Assembly: GCF_014649335.1 (NCBI RefSeq)
Contig: NZ_BMSV01000002.1
Span: forward strand, 618,036 to 682,035
DNA: 64,000 nucleotides
Source: Streptomyces roseolilacinus
Lineage (GTDB): Bacteria; Actinomycetota; Actinomycetes; Streptomycetales; Streptomycetaceae
Reading direction: 5' to 3'
Numbering within the stretch: position 1 is the first letter of the stretch; every line of letters starts with the position of its first letter. Made by a program: the position numbers and the translations under genes. This document shows positions 25,229 to 34,581 of the stretch, piece by piece. The notes below the pieces were generated by a model, which did not search any database, was not told the DNA's origin, and saw nothing but the letters and a program-made list of their open reading frames with translations.

Positions 25229-28200
25229 ATGTCCACCGTTTCCCGCCGTAAGGTCCTCGGCACTCTCGCAGGTGGGGCCGCGTTGTCCTTCCTGCCCCCG
25301 TCGTTGCACAAGGCGATGGCCGCGCCGATGCCGCACGGCGGTCTGCGTGCCATCGAGCATGTGATCGTCCTGATGCAGGAGAACCGTTCCTTCGACCACT
25401 ACTTCGGAACCCTGAAGGGGGTGCGCGGCTTCGGCGACCGGACGCCGCTGCGCCTGCCCTCGGGGACCGACGTCTTCGCGCAGCCGCGGCCCGCGGGCGG
25501 CGCGGTCCTGCCCTTCTCGGCCCGCCGGGCGGCGGTCGACGCGGGCCGCCCGGAGAGCGACATCCAGTACCTGGGTGCGCTCGCACACGGCTTCCACGAC
25601 GCCAACCAGGCCCGGGCGAACGGCTGGTGGAACGACTGGGTCGCGGCCAAGACCCAGAGCACCATGGCCTTCTACGACCGGCGTGACATCCCGCTCCAGT
25701 ACGAACTGGCCGATCGCTTCACCCTGTGCGACGCCTACTTCTGCTCGGTCCACGGCTCGACGAACCCCAACCGCAACTATCTGTGGACCGGTACCACCGG
25801 CTACGAACCGGACGGCGTCGAGCGGGCCGTCACCAACGCCGCATACGACCACGACCACGCCGGCTACACCTGGACGACGTACCCCGAGCGCCTGGAGGCG
25901 GCCGGTGTCTCCTGGCAGATCTACCAGGAGTGGGACAACTTCACCGACAACGCGGTGGAGTACTTCCGGCCCTGGAAGGAGATCGGCCGGAAGATCCTCT
26001 CCAAGGTCAGCGGCTCCTACTCCACCACCGAGCAGTTCTACGACAGCCTGCTGCGCAAGGGCCCGGAACAGCGCGGGGCCGAGCTGGCCGAGTTCCAGCG
26101 GGGCGTCGACGCGCTGACGGAGGCCGAACGCCGGCTGTTCCTGCGGGGCGCCCACCGCTCCGAGCCGGACACGCTCGTGCGGCGGATCCGGTCCGACATC
26201 GACCGGGGCACCCTGCCCCGGGTCAGCTGGGTCGTCCCGACGGCGGCGCTCTCCGAGCACCCTGGCACCTCCACCCCGGTCGGCAGCGCCCACCTGGTCT
26301 ACGACCTCCTCGACGCCCTCGCGAGCGACCCGGATACCTGGTCGAAGACGGTGCTGTTCATCAACTTCGACGAGAACGACGGCTACTTCGACCACGTGCC
26401 GGCCCCGGTCGCGCCCCGGCCGGCCTCCGGCAACGACGACGACTGGTTCGACGGCCGTCCGGTCGGCCCCGGCCCGCGCGTGCCGATGACGATCGTGTCG
26501 CCCTGGACGGTGGGCGGCTTCGTCAGCTCCCAGGCGTTCGACCACACGTCGGTCATCCGGTTCCTGGAGAGGTGGACCGGCGTCCGCGAACCCAACATCA
26601 GCGCCTGGCGCCGCAGTGTGTTCGGGGACCTCACCTCCGCCTTCGACTTCCACCGGCGCCACCGCCCGCCCGAGGTCGAGCAGCCCGGCCCGATCCCCGC
26701 GCCGGTCGGCCGCTGGAAGCCCGTACCGCCGAAGAACCAGACGCCGCCCGAGCAGGAACCCGGCACCCGCCGCACCCGTCCCTCGCCGTACCGGCTGTCC
26801 CTGCGTTCCGACGTCACCCGCACCGGCGTCCGCCTCCGCCTCGGTAACGACGGATCCACCGGCGCCTGGTTCACCGCCTACCCCGGCGACGGCACCGCCC
26901 CGCACACCTGGACCGTCCCCGCGCGCGAAGACGCCGACCACACGGTCGCGTACGACGGCAGCGGCTACGACCTGCAGGTGCACGCTCCCGGATGGTCCGT
27001 GTGGGAGCTGCGCGGCGCCGGCGCGGGTGCCGAGGCGCACCTCGCCGAGCAGCCGGCCGCCGGCCGGGTGCGGATCGTGTGCTCCAACCCGTCCGCCACC
27101 ACCCGCAGGCTCCTCGTCGGTGAGTCGGTCCACTCCCGCGGGCACGGCGACCGCGTGCACACCGTCACCCTCAGGTCCGGAGCCTCGCACACGGTGCGGC
27201 TGCGCCCGGCGGACCACGGCTGGTACGACATCGTGGTCGTCGACCGTGACGACCCGGCTTTCCTGCGCCGCATGACCGGCCGCCTGGCCCACGACCGGCC
27301 CGGCGTCACCGACCCGGCCACCGGCACCCCTCCCGCGCTGGCCGCGACCGTCGGCCTGCCCGAGCCCTTGCCCTCCCTGGGCACGCCGTTCGTCCAGGGC
27401 AGCCCGACCGACGTCGTCGTCACCCTGCACAACCGGAGCCACGGCCGGCTCGACGACCTCTCCACCGCCCTGATCGCCCCGTCCGGCTGGGCGGTCGAAC
27501 GGACCGGCCCGTCCCCCCGGACGCTGGCGGCCGGGGACACGGCCGACCTGCGCTTCACGGTCACCCCGTCCGGCGACGCCACCGCCGGCCGGCTGGCCGT
27601 CACCGCGCACGCCCGCGGCGACGGACTGCTCAGGCTCGCCGACACGCGCGTGCGCACCGAGGTCGCCCCCGCCCTGACTGTCACGCTCACCGGCCCGGCG
27701 AGCTCGCCCGGCACCGACGGCGCCGTCCTGTCCCCGGGCCGGCCGGCCACCGTCGAAGCCACCGTCACCCATGCCGGCGGTACGCCCCTGACCGGCCTGA
27801 CCGTCACGCCGGTCCTCCCGGAGGGCTGGAAGGCCACCGCCCGGGGCACCGTGCCGACGTCGGTTCCCGCACGCTCGGACGTGACCCTGGCCTGGGACGT
27901 CGTCGCGCCCCTCACGGCCGCGCGCGCCTTCGCCACCCTCAGGGCGGTCGTCACGGCGAAGTGGGGCGCCGGCACCACGGAGGCGTCCGCGTCGCTGCCC
28001 GTCAGGACCGGTCCCGTCATGACGGGCCACCTCCTCGCGGAGGACTTCGAGTCCGTCGCCCCGGCGCTCGGCCCGGCCGCCGACCTCGACCGCCCCGGCC
28101 TGCTCGGCTGGACCCGGACCGTCCCCGGGGGCTGGACGGTCACCAACGCGCCCGGCATGCCGCAGGGCACGAGGGAACTGCAGGGCTGGACGCTCGTGTC

Positions 28201-28666
28201 CAAGCAGTTCTGGTTCCCCGCCGGGCAGAACCGCTCCCACTTCACCCGGGGCCTCGGTGTCGTCGCCGTCGCCGACCCCGACGACTGGGACGACACCGGC
28301 GGCCCGTCCGGCCGGGGCCGGTTCGACTCCACCCTGACCAGCCCGGCGGTGGACATCCCACCCGGCACCTCCACCCTGCACCTGGGCTTCGACTCCCACT
28401 ACCGGCAGGAGAGCCCCCAGGAGGCGGAGGTCACCGTCGAGTTCGACTCCGGCGACAAGGTACGGCTGCTCCACTACGGCGGCGCCGCCTCCGGCGACAC
28501 CGGCCAGGACCGGGACCAGGAGAACCGCCTGGTCCGGCTCTCCTGCCCGGTCCCGGCCGGGGCCGGCTCGGCAAAGGTGTCCTTCCGGCTCTTCAACGCG
28601 GGCAACAACTGGTACTGGGCGATCGACCACGTCCGCCTGGGCACCGCCCCGATCACCGACGCCTGA
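25229..28666 (+). CDS. Tat-exported phospholipase C with unusual C-terminal extension
   Basis: Protein of 1145 residues, far longer than the usual 650-720 of bacterial phosphocholine-type phospholipases C. A twin-arginine signal (SRRKVLGTLAGG) starts the chain. The phosphoesterase domain (about 35-480) has IEHVIVLMQENRSFDHYFG, the core STNPNRNYLW, and the metal/phosphate motif FINFDENDGYFDHV. Two DUF756-like beta domains follow (about 520-700, SLRSDVTRTGVRLRLGND and later VRLRPADHGWYDIVV). Beyond this are NEW3-like immunoglobulin modules (about 715-925, VVTLHNRSHGRLDDLS, ATVTHAGGTPLTGLTV) and a final jelly-roll-like domain (about 930-1145, LLAEDFESVAP, GFDSHYRQE). The extra domains probably bind substrate surfaces. 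Confidence 0.9.
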   Translation: MSTVSRRKVLGTLAGGAALSFLPPSLHKAMAAPMPHGGLRAIEHVIVLMQENRSFDHYFGTLKGVRGFGDRTPLRLPSGTDVFAQPRPAGGAVLPFSARRAAVDAGRPESDIQYLGALAHGFHDANQARANGWWNDWVAAKTQSTMAFYDRRDIPLQYELADRFTLCDAYFCSVHGSTNPNRNYLWTGTTGYEPDGVERAVTNAAYDHDHAGYTWTTYPERLEAAGVSWQIYQEWDNFTDNAVEYFRPWKEIGRKILSKVSGSYSTTEQFYDSLLRKGPEQRGAELAEFQRGVDALTEAERRLFLRGAHRSEPDTLVRRIRSDIDRGTLPRVSWVVPTAALSEHPGTSTPVGSAHLVYDLLDALASDPDTWSKTVLFINFDENDGYFDHVPAPVAPRPASGNDDDWFDGRPVGPGPRVPMTIVSPWTVGGFVSSQAFDHTSVIRFLERWTGVREPNISAWRRSVFGDLTSAFDFHRRHRPPEVEQPGPIPAPVGRWKPVPPKNQTPPEQEPGTRRTRPSPYRLSLRSDVTRTGVRLRLGNDGSTGAWFTAYPGDGTAPHTWTVPAREDADHTVAYDGSGYDLQVHAPGWSVWELRGAGAGAEAHLAEQPAAGRVRIVCSNPSATTRRLLVGESVHSRGHGDRVHTVTLRSGASHTVRLRPADHGWYDIVVVDRDDPAFLRRMTGRLAHDRPGVTDPATGTPPALAATVGLPEPLPSLGTPFVQGSPTDVVVTLHNRSHGRLDDLSTALIAPSGWAVERTGPSPRTLAAGDTADLRFTVTPSGDATAGRLAVTAHARGDGLLRLADTRVRTEVAPALTVTLTGPASSPGTDGAVLSPGRPATVEATVTHAGGTPLTGLTVTPVLPEGWKATARGTVPTSVPARSDVTLAWDVVAPLTAARAFATLRAVVTAKWGAGTTEASASLPVRTGPVMTGHLLAEDFESVAPALGPAADLDRPGLLGWTRTVPGGWTVTNAPGMPQGTRELQGWTLVSKQFWFPAGQNRSHFTRGLGVVAVADPDDWDDTGGPSGRGRFDSTLTSPAVDIPPGTSTLHLGFDSHYRQESPQEAEVTVEFDSGDKVRLLHYGGAASGDTGQDRDQENRLVRLSCPVPAGAGSAKVSFRLFNAGNNWYWAIDHVRLGTAPITDA

Positions 28667-28675
28667 CCACCGGGC

Positions 28676-28714
28676 CCCGCCCCGCCCGGCGGGACCCCCG
28701 TCGGGCGGGGCGGG
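28676..28714 (+). terminator. GC-rich hairpin terminator
   Basis: A 13-base stem (28676-28688 with 28702-28714) with a 13-base loop that can itself pair partly begins ten bases after the phospholipase stop. It lies between convergent genes and could serve both. Confidence 0.75.
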
Positions 28715-28829
28715 CCCGCGCCTGCCGGGCGCCGTGGCGGCGGCCGGCCGGTCACCCCGGTACGTTCCGCCGGAGCCGTGGGGCCCTGCCGCCGGCCCCC
28801 CGGGCGGGGCCGGTCCCACGCCCCGCCGG

Positions 28830-31259
28830 TCACCCCATGCGCCCCACCGCCTCGCGCAGCCGCCGCAGCTCACGCAGCCGCCGCTCGTACGTCGCGCCCA
28901 CCACCAGCAGCAGCAGCCCGGCCAGGGCCGGCGGCAGCCACCGCGGCAGCACGCCCACCACCTGCGCCACGTACGGAGCCAACTCGTGCAGCGCCACCAG
29001 CACCAGCACCCCGCCGCCCAGCACCAGCGGCGCCTGCAACCGCCACCGGGCCCCCGCCAGCGTGACCCCCAGCGCCACCACGCCCAGCAGGAGCGGCCGC
29101 AGCGGGCCCGCGTCGCCCCATGCCGCACAGAGGCTCGGCACCAGGCCCGCACCGAGTCCCGGCCCGTACGCGACCCACGACCCCGTACCGGCGTCACGCC
29201 GCCTGCGCAAGGCGCCCACCACCAGCGCCGGCACCGCCACCGGCAGCGCGTACGCCTCCGGAACCGTCACCTCCCACAGCGCGAGCCGCACCCACGCCGC
29301 CGCCACGAACAGCACCGCCGCCACCGGCCCCGCCACCCGGAGCCGCTCCGGCCGCGCGGCCGTACCCGCCGCGATCACACCCGACAGGCCCAGCACCAGG
29401 GCCAGCACCCCGGGCCGCCCCACCGAAAGGGCCACCGCCACGGCACCCACCGCCGCACCGGTCCACTCCACCGGCGCCCCCGCCGCGTCCCGCCGCAGCC
29501 GGGCCCCGAGACCGGCCGTCGCACCCGGCACCACCAGGAGCGCCACCGCCACCCAGTACGCCGGCCACCCCGCGGCCGCCCCCGCGGCCCCCACGAACCC
29601 GGCCGCCGCCACCACCGCCCCGCACGCCGACGACGCCCGCAGCCACCGCCGCGACCCGCCCGCCACGGAAGCCCCCGCGAACAGCGCCACCAGCGAGCCC
29701 AACACCACCAGCGTCGCCGCCTCCGTCACCAGCCCGGACACCGTCACCGCCGACGCCGCCACCACCGCGCACCCGAACCCGGCAGCCGCCGCGACGTCCG
29801 CGCCCGTCACCGCCTCCGGCAGCCCCGCGACGACGTACCGGGGACGTACCGCCACGCCCAGCAGCGCCGCCACCACCAGCAGGTGCACCGCCAACACCAC
29901 CCCGTACGGCAGCCCCGCCGCCACCGGCACCACCAGCGCCACCAGCGCCCCCAGGCCCAGCGCCACGCACCGCGCGGCCACCCGCACGCCCGGCCCTCCG
30001 GACCCGGCGGGCACCACCGCCCCGGACGCCAGCACACCGCCCACCAGCAGCGCCGCCACCACCGCCGGCCACACCCCGACCGAACCCGCCGGCACCGCAC
30101 CCGACCACACGTCGGGCACCCGCTCCACCGGCACCCGCAGCAGGTGCGGCACGGCCACCAGCAAGCCCACCCCCATCAGCCCGTCCGACGCCCACACCAG
30201 CCCGCGCCGCACCGCCTCCGGCACCACCCGCACCGCCGGGCCCGCGGCCACGGCGACCACCGGCAACGCCGCACACGCCACGTACCCCACCCCCACCCAC
30301 GCCCCGGGCACCACCGCGCGCAGCAGCCCGCCCCCGGCCGCCGTCCACGCCGACGCCGCCACCACCGCGCACGCCACCGCCCAGGCGCCCTCGACCCGCC
30401 ACGCGACGACGACCCCCAGCGCGGCGCCCGCCAGCAACAGCAGGACGGGCTCCACACCCCCGCCGCGCAGCGACGCCTCGAAGCCCGCCGGCAGCGCGTA
30501 CCCCGTGGTCATCCCGGCCGCCGCCCACGCGGCCGCCCTCACCGCCACCGAACGCACCCGAAGCGCCAGCGACACGTCGCCCGTCCCGGTCGCCAGCAGC
30601 ACCCACGCCACCGCCTGCCCGTCACCGTCGAAGGCCGACACCCCCAGCAGGAAAGGAAGCTGGCCCATCACCACCGCCGCGGGAAGCGGCGCGCGCAGTC
30701 CACGGAACGCGAGCCCGTACCCCGCCCACAGCGCACACAGCAGCGCCGCCGCCACCGCCGCGTACCCCGACGCGCCCCACGCCCACGGCCCGGACACCAG
30801 GTACAGCGCCCACGCGTCCAGCACCGTCAGCGCCAGCGCCAGCGCGGCCACCGTCTCCGCCGTCGCGGACAGGCCGCGCCGCAGCAGCGCCACCGGAACC
30901 CCGAGGGCCACCGCCGTCACCACGCCCAGCACCGCCGTGCGGCCGCCGATGCCCAGCGCCCCCCAACTCACCAGCGTGAACGCCAGCGCCGCGATCGCCA
31001 GCAGGGCCCCGCCCAACGCCAGCAGCACCGTCCGTACGCCCCACGCCGACGCCTCGCCCCCGGGCCTGCCCCACGCCGCGGCACCGCCCGCCACCGGGCC
31101 CGCCGCGCTCGCGGCGCCGGCCGGCTGTGCGGCCTCCCCCCGCAGCACGTGGAGCAGCCACGTCCGGCGCGTCAGCAGCATCGCCCGGCGGGCGTCCAGT
31201 TGGGCCAGTTCACGATCGACGAGCACCAGCTCCTGAGCCGGTGAAGGAAGGCTGTCCAT
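28830..31259 (-). CDS. Large polytopic membrane protein
   Basis: Protein of about 809 residues. The short cytoplasmic N-terminus (MDSLPSPAQELVLVDRELAQ, ending RRTWLLHVLRG) contains a predicted helix of the kind seen at the start of DUF2157-like proteins. The rest is an almost unbroken series of about 20-24 hydrophobic helices rich in Ala, Val, Leu and Gly, ending with ERRLRELRRLREAVGRMG. Charged residues are confined to short loops, and no transport, glycosyltransferase or kinase motif is visible. Proteins of this kind are found across Streptomyces without known function. The start is uncertain: ATG 31257-31259 or an upstream GTG at 31281-31283; a dyad lies between them. Confidence 0.8.
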   Translation of the reverse strand: MDSLPSPAQELVLVDRELAQLDARRAMLLTRRTWLLHVLRGEAAQPAGAASAAGPVAGGAAAWGRPGGEASAWGVRTVLLALGGALLAIAALAFTLVSWGALGIGGRTAVLGVVTAVALGVPVALLRRGLSATAETVAALALALTVLDAWALYLVSGPWAWGASGYAAVAAALLCALWAGYGLAFRGLRAPLPAAVVMGQLPFLLGVSAFDGDGQAVAWVLLATGTGDVSLALRVRSVAVRAAAWAAAGMTTGYALPAGFEASLRGGGVEPVLLLLAGAALGVVVAWRVEGAWAVACAVVAASAWTAAGGGLLRAVVPGAWVGVGYVACAALPVVAVAAGPAVRVVPEAVRRGLVWASDGLMGVGLLVAVPHLLRVPVERVPDVWSGAVPAGSVGVWPAVVAALLVGGVLASGAVVPAGSGGPGVRVAARCVALGLGALVALVVPVAAGLPYGVVLAVHLLVVAALLGVAVRPRYVVAGLPEAVTGADVAAAAGFGCAVVAASAVTVSGLVTEAATLVVLGSLVALFAGASVAGGSRRWLRASSACGAVVAAAGFVGAAGAAAGWPAYWVAVALLVVPGATAGLGARLRRDAAGAPVEWTGAAVGAVAVALSVGRPGVLALVLGLSGVIAAGTAARPERLRVAGPVAAVLFVAAAWVRLALWEVTVPEAYALPVAVPALVVGALRRRRDAGTGSWVAYGPGLGAGLVPSLCAAWGDAGPLRPLLLGVVALGVTLAGARWRLQAPLVLGGGVLVLVALHELAPYVAQVVGVLPRWLPPALAGLLLLVVGATYERRLRELRRLREAVGRMG

Positions 31260-31281
31260 GCCGGGCAGTGTGGTGCCCGGC
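31260..31281. promoter_or_regulatory. Perfect dyad at the start of the membrane protein gene
   Basis: GCCGGGCA-gtgtgg-TGCCCGGC, eight-base arms, touches the ATG of the membrane protein gene. If translation begins at the ATG, this is a leader hairpin or operator; if it begins at the GTG, it is coding. The remaining 280 bases up to 31561 hold no gene that I can support. Confidence 0.4.
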
Positions 31282-31561
31282 ACGCCTTCACGGCATGCGC
31301 GCGGCTACTCAGGTCGGGGTGAGTACCCGTTCCGCGCGCGGGCCCCTTCCGGGGGTGGAGCCACCGCCACTTCCGCGGCGTCCGGCCCCGCCCCGGCCGC
31401 CGCCGCGCCCGCGCCGTGCTCCTCGAGCCGCTCCAGGGGGAGGGGCGAGGACGGTGATGCCCCCAGGCCGTACCTTCCTCGCGGACCGATCGTCGGTCCG
31501 CTCCCGCGGTCCGGGGCCCGTGTGCCGGTCGGGCGTTCCCGGGTCGGCCGGCGCCCCGGGG

Positions 31562-31927
31562 TCACTCCTCCCCGGAGAACCGCTCCCAGGCCGACTGGCG
31601 GGTGATGCCGAGCGCCTCGCCGATCCTGGCCCAGGTCACGCCGCGCCGCCGCAACTCCATGACCCACATGCGCAGATCGGCCTCGACCTGATCGGCGACC
31701 GACGCGACCCGGGGCAGCCGCTCCAGCATCTCCGCATCGGTCAGCTCGCCCCACATCGGCATCCGCAGCTCGACCGGGCCCGGACGGTACTCGGCCACGA
31801 TCGAGGCGGCCAGGTCCACGCACTCGTTGCAGATGTTCACCCCCGGGCCGGCGATCAGCTTGACCGACTCCGCCTCGGGCTTGCCGCAGAACGAGCAGGC
31901 CCGACCGCCGCGTTCCTCCATCCCCAC
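31562..31927 (-). CDS. ClpX-type zinc-finger protein with C-terminal helix-turn-helix
   Basis: Protein of about 121 residues. The N-terminus is a ClpX C4-type zinc finger: [19 protein letters not shown] and [10 protein letters not shown] (Cys pairs spaced as in ClpX), but no AAA+ domain follows. Instead there is a linker and a helix-turn-helix near the end: [20 protein letters not shown] followed by SAWERF, resembling AsnC- or sigma-region-4-like DNA-binding helices. It may be a stand-alone regulator or adaptor. I chose GTG 31925-31927 because GGGGAGG lies about eight bases upstream; the open frame extends to 31954. Two near-identical palindromes lie just upstream and suggest tight regulation. 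Confidence 0.85.
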   Translation of the reverse strand: MGMEERGGRACSFCGKPEAESVKLIAGPGVNICNECVDLAASIVAEYRPGPVELRMPMWGELTDAEMLERLPRVASVADQVEADLRMWVMELRRRGVTWARIGEALGITRQSAWERFSGEE

Positions 31928-31962
31928 CGGCACGACCTCCCCTTTTCCCACCACGGCCTGGC

Positions 31963-32013
31963 TGTCAGGCCGGTCCTGACGATCAGGGTACGGATGTCAG
32001 GACCGCCCTGACA
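31963..32013. promoter_or_regulatory. Twin palindromes upstream of the zinc-finger/HTH gene
   Basis: Two copies of TGTCAGG-N5-CCTGAC(A): 31963-31981 (outermost pair imperfect) and 31995-32013 (perfect seven-base arms). Their centres are 32 bases apart, about three helix turns, so they face the same side of the DNA. A further CAGGG half-site lies between them. They sit 36-86 bases upstream of the chosen start, a classic operator arrangement for a dimeric regulator. Confidence 0.6.
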
Positions 32014-32095
32014 AGCGGGGGCTGTCGCCCTCCGGCACCGGCGGGATCCGGCCCCTCCCGGGCCCGGCGGTCCCGGGGACGCCGGCGCCGACGCG

Positions 32096-32992
32096 TCAGC
32101 CGCAGGCCCCCTCGTCGCGCCACACGGCCCAGGAGCTCGGGGCGTTCGGTACGGCGCCGGTGGAGTAGTGGGTGGAGGCGTAGGCGCGGCCCGCGTACGA
32201 GACCCTGTCACCCGGGACGTACGACGTGGTGGCGCTCCACGCGGCGGGGCAGGACGAGCCGCTCCCGGGGCCGGTGGTGACGGTGACGGCGCCGGACGGT
32301 GCGGACACGTTGCCGGCCGCGTCCCGCGCCGCCACGGCGAACGTGTAGGCCGTGCTCGGGGAGAGCCCGCCGACGGTGGTGCCGGTGCCGGGCACGGTGG
32401 CGACCCGGGTCGATCCGCGGTACACGTCGTAGCCGGTCACGCCGGTGTCGTCGGTGGAGGGGGCCCAGACCAGCGAGACGCTGGAGGAGGTCGTGGCCGT
32501 GGACCGCAGGCCCGTGGGGGTGCTCGGCGCCCGCGTGTCCGAACCGCCCCCGTCCCCGCCGTTCGTGTACACGAACTTCCAGGTGATGCCGTGGACGACA
32601 CCGAGGTCGGTGTCGGCCAGCTTCTGGAAGGCGGCCTTGCTCAGGTCGATGTGCTCCGCGGCGCACGACGGGCACTTGTCGCGGACCGGCACGGTGAGGG
32701 TCCTGCCGTTGTACGTGACCTGGACGGAGATGCCCCGGCACAGCTCGTCGTTGTTGGGGTTGGTCGAGGTCCACCACAGGTGGGAGACCGCGACCAGGTC
32801 CTCCGTGGCCGGATGGATGGGCGTGCCGCAGGCGCCGGTGCCCGCGTCGTCGTACCAGGTCATCCTGCCGGTTCTGGGCTCGCCGATGGGTAACGCGGCG
32901 AAGGCGGTGCCGATGCCGAGCACGGTGACGAGCACCGTGCCGAGCAGGGTGCCGGCCCACCGGCCCCACCGCTGCGGGAACGTGCGCTGCAT
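32096..32992 (-). CDS. Secreted expansin-like (DPBB) protein with FN3 and chitin-binding domains
   Basis: Extracellular protein of 298 residues. A signal peptide (MQRTFPQRWGRWAGTLLGTV onward) is followed by a double-psi beta-barrel (about 38-135), with GRMTWYDDAGTGACG, VAVSHLWW and VPVRDKCPSC/HIDLSKAAFQKLAD, matching expansin and RlpA-like domains that loosen polysaccharides. A fibronectin type III domain follows (about 150-240, LVWAPSTDDTGVTGYDVYRG). The last 50 residues (CPAAWSATTSYVPGDRVSYA, YWSTG-like HYSTGAVP, and SSWAVW) resemble a CBM5/12 chitin-binding module. The combination suggests action on chitin or plant wall polysaccharide. The ATG at 32990-32992 begins a good signal peptide. 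Confidence 0.9.
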   Translation of the reverse strand: MQRTFPQRWGRWAGTLLGTVLVTVLGIGTAFAALPIGEPRTGRMTWYDDAGTGACGTPIHPATEDLVAVSHLWWTSTNPNNDELCRGISVQVTYNGRTLTVPVRDKCPSCAAEHIDLSKAAFQKLADTDLGVVHGITWKFVYTNGGDGGGSDTRAPSTPTGLRSTATTSSSVSLVWAPSTDDTGVTGYDVYRGSTRVATVPGTGTTVGGLSPSTAYTFAVAARDAAGNVSAPSGAVTVTTGPGSGSSCPAAWSATTSYVPGDRVSYAGRAYASTHYSTGAVPNAPSSWAVWRDEGACG

Positions 32993-33533
32993 GCGTCCTC
33001 CCGGGACGGAAACGAGAAGGCGGGCGCGCGTCGGAGGTGACGCGCGCCGTCGCGGCACCAGGAAAGACGCGTCCGGTCCCCTGGTCAACGGCGCCTGATG
33101 CGCCGGGTGTCGGCCGGAAGGGGCGTCCCGGGGCGCGTGGCGCCGCCCCCCGTCCGCACCGTTCGCCCGTGCGTCCGCCCGGTACGACGACCGCCCGCCG
33201 CCCGTGGTGGTGGCCACCGGCACGGTGGTCCGGCCGCCGCTCCCGACGGGCTTCGGTGCCGAGACGGGGCACCGAGGCCCCGTGCCGCCCCGCCGGACCG
33301 CCCTGTGTCACCGGTGGGTCGCATGTGGCCGTGGGGAAGGCTGATTCCCGCACTCTTCTTGACCTGATGACGACGTGCGGCCCCCGCGGTCCGGCGGGGC
33401 GTTCCACCCCGCCGGCAAAGGACGGAGACGGAGGCCGCTCCCGGCGGGCTTTCGACCAGTGGGCTGTCGACGTGGTGACGGTGCTTGCCGACCTCCGGCC
33501 GGCCCACCTGCCGCAACCGCCCCTCGGCCGGGT
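32993..33533. other. Gene-poor region upstream of the expansin gene
   Basis: No gene is supported in these 541 bases. The section around 33330-33370 (TTCCCGCACTCTTCTTGACC) is less GC-rich. I looked for a c-di-AMP riboswitch, which precedes some actinobacterial wall-active genes, and did not see its conserved cores. Confidence 0.4.
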
Positions 33534-34148
33534 TCAGTCGAGGGGTTTCTCCCAGGTCAGCGAGTAACGACGAAGCACGTGCCGGCGGTAGCGCACACCG
33601 GGCAGCACCCGCCGTGCCGCGGCCCGCACCTGCCCGTAGCCCATCCGCGGGTCGGCGACCGGCATGCCCTCCGGTTCCCGCGCGCGACGCAGCACCTTCA
33701 TGGTCCGTACGACCGGGGCGGCCGCGATCATCGCCGCCCGGTCCGCCACGCTCGCCTCCCGGGCCAGTCCGACGACCACCAGCGTGCCCCCGGGCCGCAG
33801 CAGCTCACGCATGCGGACGAGGGCCGTCTCGAAGTCCATGTGGTGGATCGTGGCCACCGAACAGACGAAGTCGTACCCGGCCGCGGGGAGGCCGGTGGTG
33901 AGGAAGTCGCCCTCGACGAAGGTGAGATCCGGGCAGTCGGCGGCGAGCCCGCGTGCGCGGGCGATCATCTCCGGCGACCTGTCGATCCCGGTGACGCGCT
34001 TCGCCCGCCCGGCGAGCTTCCGCGCCAGCAGCCCGTCCCCGCACCCGACGTCCAACGCGTCGCCGCACCCCTCGGGCACCACGCGGAGGATGCCCGGATG
34101 CCGGGCGACGTTGGTGTTCCAGTACGGCTTCGGGTCGGCCTGACGCAT
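33534..34148 (-). CDS. Class I SAM-dependent methyltransferase
   Basis: Protein of 204 residues with the Rossmann methyltransferase motifs: motif I ALDVGCGDGLLARKLAG, motif II VTGIDRSPEMIARAR, then TFVEGDFL (motif III area), FVCSVATIHHMDFETAL (motif IV) and LRPGGTLVVVGL (motif V/VI). It belongs to the UbiE/methyltransf_11 type, which act on small molecules such as quinones or secondary metabolites. The ATG at 34146-34148 opens with MRQADPKPYWNTNVARHPG. There is no operon partner. It lies beside a transposase scar, so its neighbourhood may have been rearranged. The acceptor substrate is unknown. Confidence 0.9.
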   Translation of the reverse strand: MRQADPKPYWNTNVARHPGILRVVPEGCGDALDVGCGDGLLARKLAGRAKRVTGIDRSPEMIARARGLAADCPDLTFVEGDFLTTGLPAAGYDFVCSVATIHHMDFETALVRMRELLRPGGTLVVVGLAREASVADRAAMIAAAPVVRTMKVLRRAREPEGMPVADPRMGYGQVRAAARRVLPGVRYRRHVLRRYSLTWEKPLD

Positions 34149-34239
34149 CGAGTCATCGTAAGGGCGTGGTCATATCCCCGGCGCGCTCCGGCGGACACGG
34201 CCCCGAACCGGCTGGCCGACCGGTCAGGCCGACCACCGT

Positions 34240-34333
34240 CGCGGTGTCGGCGGTTGCCCGGCGGCGGCAGCGGAATGATCAACGTCCATGAGTCATCCGT
34301 CAGTTCATGCCGAAGCAGGGCGAATCGAGCCAC
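34240..34333 (-). pseudogene. Remnant of an IS5-type transposase N-terminus
   Basis: The minus-strand frame from 34333 reads ARFALLRHELTDDSWTLI and continues IPLPPPGNRRHRDGGRP. RHELTDxxWxxIxPLLPP is the usual opening of IS5-group (DUF4096) transposases. After GRP the similarity is lost, so only about 30 codons remain. The other ends of the element are not recognisable. The next 250 bases up to 34581 hold no supported gene. Confidence 0.5.
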
Positions 34334-34581
34334 AGGCGATCGACTTTACGGACACGACTGGATCAAGCGGCCGAGCTGGTGGGCGTCGAGGGTGACGGAG
34401 GCGCGGGTCTTTCGCGGATCGGCTGAGAAAGGGGCCAGCCGACCTCTCCGGCCCTCGCCCAGCCTCTGGTGGCACGGGGTGGGTGAGGACCGGGCGGAGC
34501 GGCCGGGGAGGCCGTTGTACGTGGTGCCGGGTCGTGCGAATTCGCTGGTCGGCGAAGAGGCCGATACGGGATGCTGCATGC

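Noticed and set aside
24977..29197. 1406-codon minus-strand open frame opposite the phospholipase gene
   Set aside because: Composition is that of the complement of a GC-rich gene; no domain, start or ribosome binding site, and the plus-strand gene is certain.
27961..31244. Two plus-strand open frames over 800 codons opposite the large membrane protein
   Set aside because: They are Thr/Ala/Pro or Arg/His-rich antisense frames. The minus strand encodes an orderly series of membrane helices.
32993..33533. Possible c-di-AMP riboswitch upstream of the expansin-like gene
   Set aside because: The place would fit, but the conserved ydaO core sequences could not be found on the minus strand.
34346..34579. 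77-codon minus-strand frame beside the transposase scar, ending TLDAHQLGRLIQSCP
   Set aside because: It might be another piece of a mobile element, but I cannot name a family and there is no clear start.
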